Shown here: in pieces, positions 57,541 through 64,000 of the stretch
How the letters are laid out: each line of letters begins with the position of its first letter
Numbering within the stretch: the first letter of the stretch is position 1
Source: Capsicum annuum
Lineage: Eukaryota > Streptophyta > Magnoliopsida > Solanales > Solanaceae
DNA: 64,000 nucleotides
Direction: 5' to 3'
Assembly: GCF_002878395.1 (NCBI RefSeq)
Contig: NC_061119.1
Location: forward strand, 18,831,994-18,895,993
The notes under the pieces: model-generated
The model's input: only the letters and a program-made list of their open reading frames with translations
Told to the model about the DNA's origin: nothing
Databases searched by the model: none
Position numbers and translations under genes: made by a program

Positions 57541-60412
57541 TAAGGTTCAATAGTGCCCTAGGAAGTCTGAAAGCCACATCTATTATAGTCTTGTACATGC
57601 GTGTGTTGTGCACCACACTTATTTGCAGGAGGCTATAAGAAGTTTTAGGAACAGTATCCCTTTTTCCTATCTCAGATCATGCTATAGCAAGGTTCTCTAA
57701 GAAACTCATGTAGATTCTCATCATGATCCCCTCATGTCATCTTTACCTTACTTTCAAGGTAACAAAAATAGTGAAGCTTACGTCCTAAAGATAGGGCTTT
57801 CTCAGACAGTATCCCATCAGATAAGTTATGTTCCAAAGTTGAACGGATCTCATTCATGATCATGAGAACTCGTTCTGGAACCCAGATTTAGATATGCCAT
57901 CAGATCCCTTCTCAAAATCCTATGATAGCATATGACCCAGAGTTAGAAGCATGAACCCAGGAGTTTAGCAGCAGACAAGTTGGGATACGATGCCCAGATT
58001 GAATATATTATGTATTCATAGGGATAGTTGTGCTATAATGAATTAGTAGGCTTGAACAGTGTGAGTTAGAAAATTTAAGTTTAGTGACTTGAAATTAAGC
58101 ATAATGCTTTGGATGTGATATTAGTATTATGTGAGGAAACAGAGGTAGATGATGTGTTTAGTAAGGCGAGCATGTATCGATTAGAGTGTAAGTATGTGAT
58201 GATGATTACAATTCAGTTCAGAGATTAGTTTAGTGTTCACAGATTTATGATGATGGCTTAAAGCTAAGGGATAGATGATAGATCAAGTAACCAAGTCAGG
58301 CTCTCAGATTCTAGTAGTAGTGCCAGTATTTATAGAAAAATAATTAGGGAAGGCGATTCCTGACCAATCTTTATCTCAACATACAGTTTCCTACTGCAGT
58401 CATCGTAATGCCTATGCCTACTTTATGTCTCAGATTCCATGGATATAGCTTATGTTCACACGCATTCCATAGGGAGTTCAGTTCTAGATCACTCAGTGTT
58501 ACAAATCATGTTCCATGAATGCAGAAATTCCAGACTCAGCTCATGCAGCTCATGACTCATGTCCACGTATCATGCTCCCCAGTATACTCAATTTCCATGA
58601 CTCATGCTACGTACTCACTGATCATATAAATTCAGACTATATCATGTATATACTCAGTTCAAACCTTTCTGGTAAATCCATGTTGTTGATATTCTATTCC
58701 TCAGATTTCAGTCATGTGTCAAGTTCATTCAGTATCCATTCATGTTTGAGGTTTTCCTGATTTAACTCTTTATGAGCTCTCTTTATGAGAATAGTGTAGT
58801 GTTAAAAAATTGCTTAGATGGGAGAGAGTTAATATTTCATGTTAAGAGCAGATTATTGCATGCATGTTTTATACGAGGGTGTAGATACGAAGATAGGCTT
58901 GAATATCCTATTAGTATGCAAAAAAGGGCTAGCAAGAGGTAATATTTAGAAATTTGGAATGTTTAGAGTGTGAATGTATATTCATACCCTTGACTTGTGT
59001 CAGCCTTTATTGTGCAACTATCACAACTCAGTTTCTATCTCAGTTACAGTTCAATACTCAGTAATTAGTGTTCAGTCTCAAAATTAATCACTTCAGTATC
59101 AGTTTAAACCTCAGTTTCAGTATTCAGTTATCAAGACCCAGCATTTAGATCTAGTATGGATCCCCATTACAGTTTTAAGTTATAGTGTCAGCTTTAGGTC
59201 AGTATTCATCTCAAAAAGTCAGTTCAATTTTAGACTTGTTTGACCATAGCGTATAGTTATCAGCTACTCAGTTATAGGTATTTCAATACCTCAGTCTATG
59301 GAATGTTTTCAAATCATGTAATACGTTTGGTCTTACACTTTTAGACAGTATAGCTTTCATGAAATCCATGATCAGTTACCTCATGTTACCCAGTCAGTCC
59401 CTTATCATAGGTATAATACTTTATGGCCTCAGCCCAGCTACTCAGATTAAGTGTAATTCAGTCTTTCATACCCATCATTCAGTTACTAGTTACTCAGTTA
59501 ATTAGATAAGTCAGCATGTCTATGAATTCGTGCATCACTCTTCAGTTTTAGATCTTAGATAATCAATCACGATTTCGTACCTACGTGCCTTGTGTATTGC
59601 CTCAACTTCCTTAATATCTCAGAAAGATCAGTCCAGCATCCTTCAAGGGACATAGTGTACCAAGGGGGAGATACGTTATAGCCCCCAAACTTCCTTGATT
59701 TAGATATGTCATTTTCTTTAATGAATCTATCTTGGAGGAAGTGTTACTTATGAGCCGACCCTCTAGCTTCAAAACTCAGCAGTAAGCCATATACTCAATG
59801 ACTCAGTGTAGCCATGATACGATACTCTATCTATGTCATGCATTGCAAACTCAGTTCAATTTAGGTATCACGCTCCAGACCCAGTTATGTTCTCATGTTT
59901 TCGCTCATGCATATTGAGTAATGAATCTTAGACTCATCAGTATTTTTAGTTTATTGTACCAGTCTTCTTTGAGCTTACTCATTTTCATGTTTAGATTTTA
60001 GTACCAAACTTGGTATTTAGTTCCATGCTCAGTTTTCAGTTCAAACTTAGTATCTTTACTATTACATGTTCATGAGTCAGTTCAGTTATGTATTCCCACA
60101 TCAGATATGCGTGATCAACTTACCAGTACTTTCAGTTATGTATTCATATATCATGTCAGTCATATAATCATGCATCAGATATGCATGGATTCAGCTTATC
60201 AGTTATGCATTAGATATGTATTTTTAGTTTGAGAAACTCAGTTTATCGAAACACTCCGTCCTACATTCATAAATCAGCTACCCATGCATCAGATATGCAT
60301 GTACAGTATGAAATTCTCAATTTTCAGTCATGTCATCCATGAAATCATGATTAGTCATTCATGCTATATATGCATCATTTTATCTTTTCTCTACTCTCAA
60401 GCAGTCATTATT
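57541..60412 (+). other. Non-coding interior of layer-4 element
   Basis: No gag or pol motif readable in six frames. The sequence is dense in CTCAGT/TTCAGT words. At 59662-59690 a second PPT-like ACCAAGGGGGAGATA is followed by CGTTATAGCCCCC, resembling a decayed PPT/LTR start, so the interior may contain a relic LTR edge. Confidence 0.6.
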
Positions 60413-60442
60413 CGAGGACGAATGTTTCCAAGGGGGAGGTAT
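60413..60442 (+). promoter_or_regulatory. Polypurine tract of layer-4 element
   Basis: GAGGACGAATGTTTCCAAGG then GGGAGGTAT, directly before TGTAATACCCC. Confidence 0.85.
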
Positions 60443-63400
60443 TGTAATACCCCCAAAAAAATCCGAACCAATATTAGAGCCATGTACCAAGCTCATTCAT
60501 AGTACATCATGGTTCTTTTATAGTTTTATGATTAAGTTAGATGTATATTAAGGCTTCAAATAACTCCCAGCTATCAGACGAATCAAAACATTTCTTACCG
60601 ATTGAATTCTTGAGAAGGATATTGGTATAGTCAAATTCAGACGAGTATATCTATCATCATACTTGGAATTTTTGAGCTCATCACCTATCAACAAATATAT
60701 AATTGAATTATCTTTACAATGATACCAATTTCTCCTAAATCTGATATCAAAGCAAAGAGTTATTCCTATTTTACTCCAGCATGTCAGGATGGAAACAGTG
60801 TGACGACATTCGTGGTAGCTTACCACATTTGTGATGCTCTATTATGAAGGTCGTTACCCTTAGGAAGGAAAAAGATCCTAAGTAACGACATTTGTGGTAG
60901 CTAACCATATTTTTTACGCTAGGTCACAAATGTCGTCAGCCTTAGGCAGAATCCAGCTTCTGTGTGATGACACTTTTTGATGGCTTACCATATTTTTGAC
61001 GTCATGTCACAAATATTGTTAGCCTTAGGAAAAATCAAGCTTCTGTGTGACAATATTTTTTATGGCTTACCATAGTTTTTATGTCATTTCACAAATGTCG
61101 TCAGACTTAGGCAGAAAACCATTAATTCCAGCTTCTGTGTGATGACATTTTTGACGGCTTACCACATTTTTGATGCCTTGTCACAAATATCGTCAGCTAT
61201 TATATTTAGCAACTAGGAATTTATTTTATAAGGGTATTTTGTTATTTTCCCTCCACTTACCAAGACTTATAACCCTCAAGGAACGTATTATCTTCCATTC
61301 TCTTTAGTTAAAACATCTCAAAAAGCTCTCTCATACACTTTTAACCACAAGATTAGGGTTTTCTCTCAAGATCATCTCCTCAGGAATAAGAACATTCTTT
61401 CCCAAAGGGGTTAAACCCTAGTCAAGAAAAATTAAGGGCAAGCCTAAAGAGTTCTTCAGGAACCTTCAGAAACATTAGATCTCTTTCAAGATCAAGCTTT
61501 AAGTTATGCGTAGTATTCATCCACGAATTTCTTTCGTCCGTGGAGTTCAAGAATCAATCTTTGATAACTAAATCATGAATGTTTTGTGGTGATATAGTTT
61601 TATTCATGTTTTTGTTTGTGGTTTGTGCTATAGAGTGGATTTTTATGAACTTTCATGATGATTGTGATCATGTAGTTCAAACCCATGAATTTGTGTGGAC
61701 TAAGGTGGTGTAAATTTGTGAATACACCTATGCCTTAAAGAGTGCATGCAATGTGTTTGATAAATGCTTAGTATGTGATAAACTAGGTTTCCATGACTCA
61801 ATAGTATTTGAATGACAAGCCAATGTTAACCATTATAATTTGATATGAATTCCATGCTCTATGCTTTATGATTTCACATGAATTCCACGTTGTTGTTATG
61901 TGTCATGGTTGTGGTATGGAATGTACATAATGATTGGGGAATGGATTCATAGTGTGTATATATGTCTTCCATGCTATGAACATGATCATGATTTTGAAGT
62001 ACCACATGAGTTATTCCCAAATTATTACAATGTGAACTAAATGTTACATGTTTGCCATTCCCTTATGCTTAAATAGTTTCCATGGTATTGTTATGAACAT
62101 TATATGTTGTCGGAATGGCCATTATATTAGAGTATGAGATTCATGACTTGATTATAAGTATTCCTATTCATGTTAGATATTATATGACCATGTACTTCAT
62201 GAAATCCCTCAATCATGTATTATGGATTGTTATTGATGGTCTTATACTCAATAAAGTCAAGTTGTGTCAGTTTAGTTCCATCGAGTCCTGCGGGTACTTG
62301 TATAAAAAAATATAGCTATGTGGCTAGAGCCATGTCATGTTATCACGATACTGTTAGTCGAGCCATGAATTATAGAATTTAGTCAGTCATGTGACTCAGG
62401 AAAACTCAAAAATCTGAGCAGACTCACTTGTTCGTAATCTCAGTACTCAGTGATCTCTGAAATCTCAGTAACAATAGTATTCCTAGCAAATTTCAAAAAT
62501 TCCAGTACTCTCAGTCAGTCCTCAGAACATAGTACGTTCCTTCAATCAAAAGAACTCAGTAAATTTAATTTAGCTCCACTAAATAATACCACTAGTATTA
62601 GTCTAGCTAATCAGTTCAGTTCAGTTATTCAGTTTAGCTTAGTCTTTTAGTTTATTGTCCTTTAGATGGGAGTAGAAGTTAGCACCGAGTAAACCCAAGG
62701 ATGGGAACTCACCTACCAGTTCAGGGTGTCATTCTTAGCAGTCATCCTTGTGTTCTAGAACTATGTAGCTAACATAGGTTGAGACATCTTAGCCTCTTAT
62801 ATGAGGATAGATGAGGTGGCTTAACCTGTTATATAAGGGTCCTTACCATTCTCACTAGAGTTACCTGTTATATAAGGGTTGCTCACATGTTGTCCTTACC
62901 AGTGGTGCGGTATTGACACCCTTCCAGTCAGGGCAGAGATTGGACCGCATCTTAGCCATAATTTCATATATGGGGTATGTCGGTTAAACAACTACTTCCC
63001 ACAGTTTAAGTTATAGATTTTGGGACTGTCAGCTACAGTAACCCAGTCTTGTAAAGAACTCAGACAGTTCTTCAGATTTTAGTATATCAGGACTATCAGA
63101 TACAGTCAACTTAGATATAGTACGGGACTCAGATAGTTCCATCATATTCAGGATTATAAGATATAGTCACTCATGTTATCATTATTACTAGTTCTCAAAA
63201 CTTATACTATCAGTACTCAGTTTTAGGACTGTTAGACACAGTCAATCAGACCAGTTCTTCATAATTCAAACTGTCAAAAATAGTGATTCATCTATTTAGT
63301 ATCTCAGTATCAGTACACTCATGTTGTCAGTATTCAGAATCAACATTCAGTATCTCCACGAGTTCAGTTATAGTTATGTATGCATATATGTATTCTTACG

Positions 63401-63963
63401 TTCATATTAGTTAGCATTGTTCATACATATAACCCTTTGCATTTAGCCTACCTCACTTGTATACTCAGTATATTCAGACATACTGACGTATTTGTGCTAT
63501 GGTGCTTTCTCATATATTACACCATAGGTTCAGAGGCACGAGCTCCAGATCAGCAGTAGCATTCCAGTGTTCGGAGTTTGCAGTGAGTCCTTCTCATTCG
63601 AGGACGATATAATTATTACTACATTTACTATTCAGTTATTAGATAGAGTTAGTTGGAGACATGTTCCTTCAACTCCTTATTCAGTTCAATTAGAGGCTTT
63701 TAGACTAGATGTCAGATTAGATATTCAAATCTCATTATTTTCAGTATTTATGACTTATTTTGGTATTGTTATACCTTTTTCAGATATTTTGTTATCAGAC
63801 ATTTATTCAGTTCAAAACTTATGGCCTATCATGTTCATGTTTCCATATTTTATGATATATGATGCAGTTTATAGGTACAGATATTAGTCATGGGTTAGCT
63901 TATGGTCCTTTGGGGTCATGAGCACCGTGTAGCATTCTGGTTCAAAAAACGGGGGGTGTTACA
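60443..63963 (+). repeat. 3' LTR of layer-4 element (3521 bp)
   Basis: Aligns with 54010-57523 from end to end with scattered substitutions and small indels; ends GGGGTGTTACA before the target duplication AGCTA. It carries the matching hairpin repeats at 60797-61200. Confidence 0.9.
60797..61200. repeat. Hairpin tandem repeats in 3' LTR
   Basis: Same array as 54357-54770, with more point changes in the second unit (TATTATGAAGGTCGTTACCC). Confidence 0.85.
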
Positions 63964-64000
63964 AGCTAGCTCAGCACTCTCAATAGTAGTCACCCCCATG
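63964..64000 (-). pseudogene. Chromovirus gag (layer 3), resumed
   Basis: On the minus strand codes VTTIESAELA, which joins AAYQLHDVAH left of 54010 when one AGCTA copy is removed. The element continues beyond the window. Confidence 0.8.

Larger units (their letters stand above)
54010..63963 (+). mobile_element. Non-autonomous gypsy-related element with 3.5-kb LTRs (layer 4)
   Basis: 9.95 kb, flanked by an exact 5-bp target duplication AGCTA (54005-54009 and 63964-63968), inserted in the gag of the layer-3 chromovirus in opposite orientation. The LTRs are unusually long and similar; the Met-tRNA primer site and polypurine tract are in place. The interior of about 2.9 kb shows no gag or pol domain. 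The shared PPT/LTR start and LTR blocks with the layer-3 chromovirus suggest it is mobilised by that family. Confidence 0.9.

Overview
This is plant nuclear DNA, very probably from a Solanaceae genome and most likely pepper (Capsicum). That genus call is inference: it rests on the DUF1985 (Ulp1-associated) gene family, the recurrent palindrome ATCTGTTGCAACAGAT, and long-LTR chromoviruses with the PPT-LTR junction GGGGGAGRTAT/TGTAATACCCC. The window is AT-rich, full of introns, MITEs and decayed transposons, and contains no intact host gene. It reads as pericentromeric or otherwise heterochromatic sequence built by nested insertion, plus two 100-N gaps and a poly-G contig start.

Layout. (1) 0-3.2 kb: a decayed F-box gene whose 3' flank is split by a piece of a tRNA-splicing endonuclease SEN54 gene. 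The same F-box segment returns at 22.9-25.6 kb, there split by a Stowaway MITE and a LINE fragment. (2) 3.3-20.6 kb: a minus-strand gypsy LTR and its non-coding interior, interrupted by a gag-only LTR retrotransposon (6762-11447, TSD ATAAC) and by a CACTA transposon (12014-19752, TSD CTA) with fused, broken transposase genes. (3) 20.6-21.8 kb: a foldback Mutator-like element with 356-bp TIRs and a captured PPR gene fragment. (4) 25.7-29.2 kb: an endogenous pararetrovirus fragment covering primer site, coat-protein and movement-protein regions, all broken. It abuts the 3' side of a minus-strand DUF1985 gene fragment (29.2-30.5 kb). (5) 30.5-43 kb: a repeat landscape with several tandem arrays, a 21-bp repeat coding for a heptad, a multi-level palindrome of about 3.9 kb centred near 35223, a 2.45-kb Mutator-like element with an exact 9-bp TSD, and dispersed copies of ATCTGTTGCAACAGAT. 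(6) 44-64 kb: four nested gypsy layers. A plus-strand element (44083) is cut by a minus-strand chromovirus LTR (45773), which is cut by a related chromovirus (46931) with decayed gag-pol and chromodomain. That one is cut in gag by a plus-strand non-autonomous element with 3.5-kb LTRs (54010-63963, TSD AGCTA).

Nothing here acts as a pathway. The genes are transposon or virus genes, or host gene fragments carried or split by them. The strongest items for follow-up are the multi-level palindrome, the dispersed 16-bp palindrome with its linked heptad-coding repeat and short Asn-rich gene pair, the PPR-carrying foldback element, and the pararetrovirus insert next to DUF1985.
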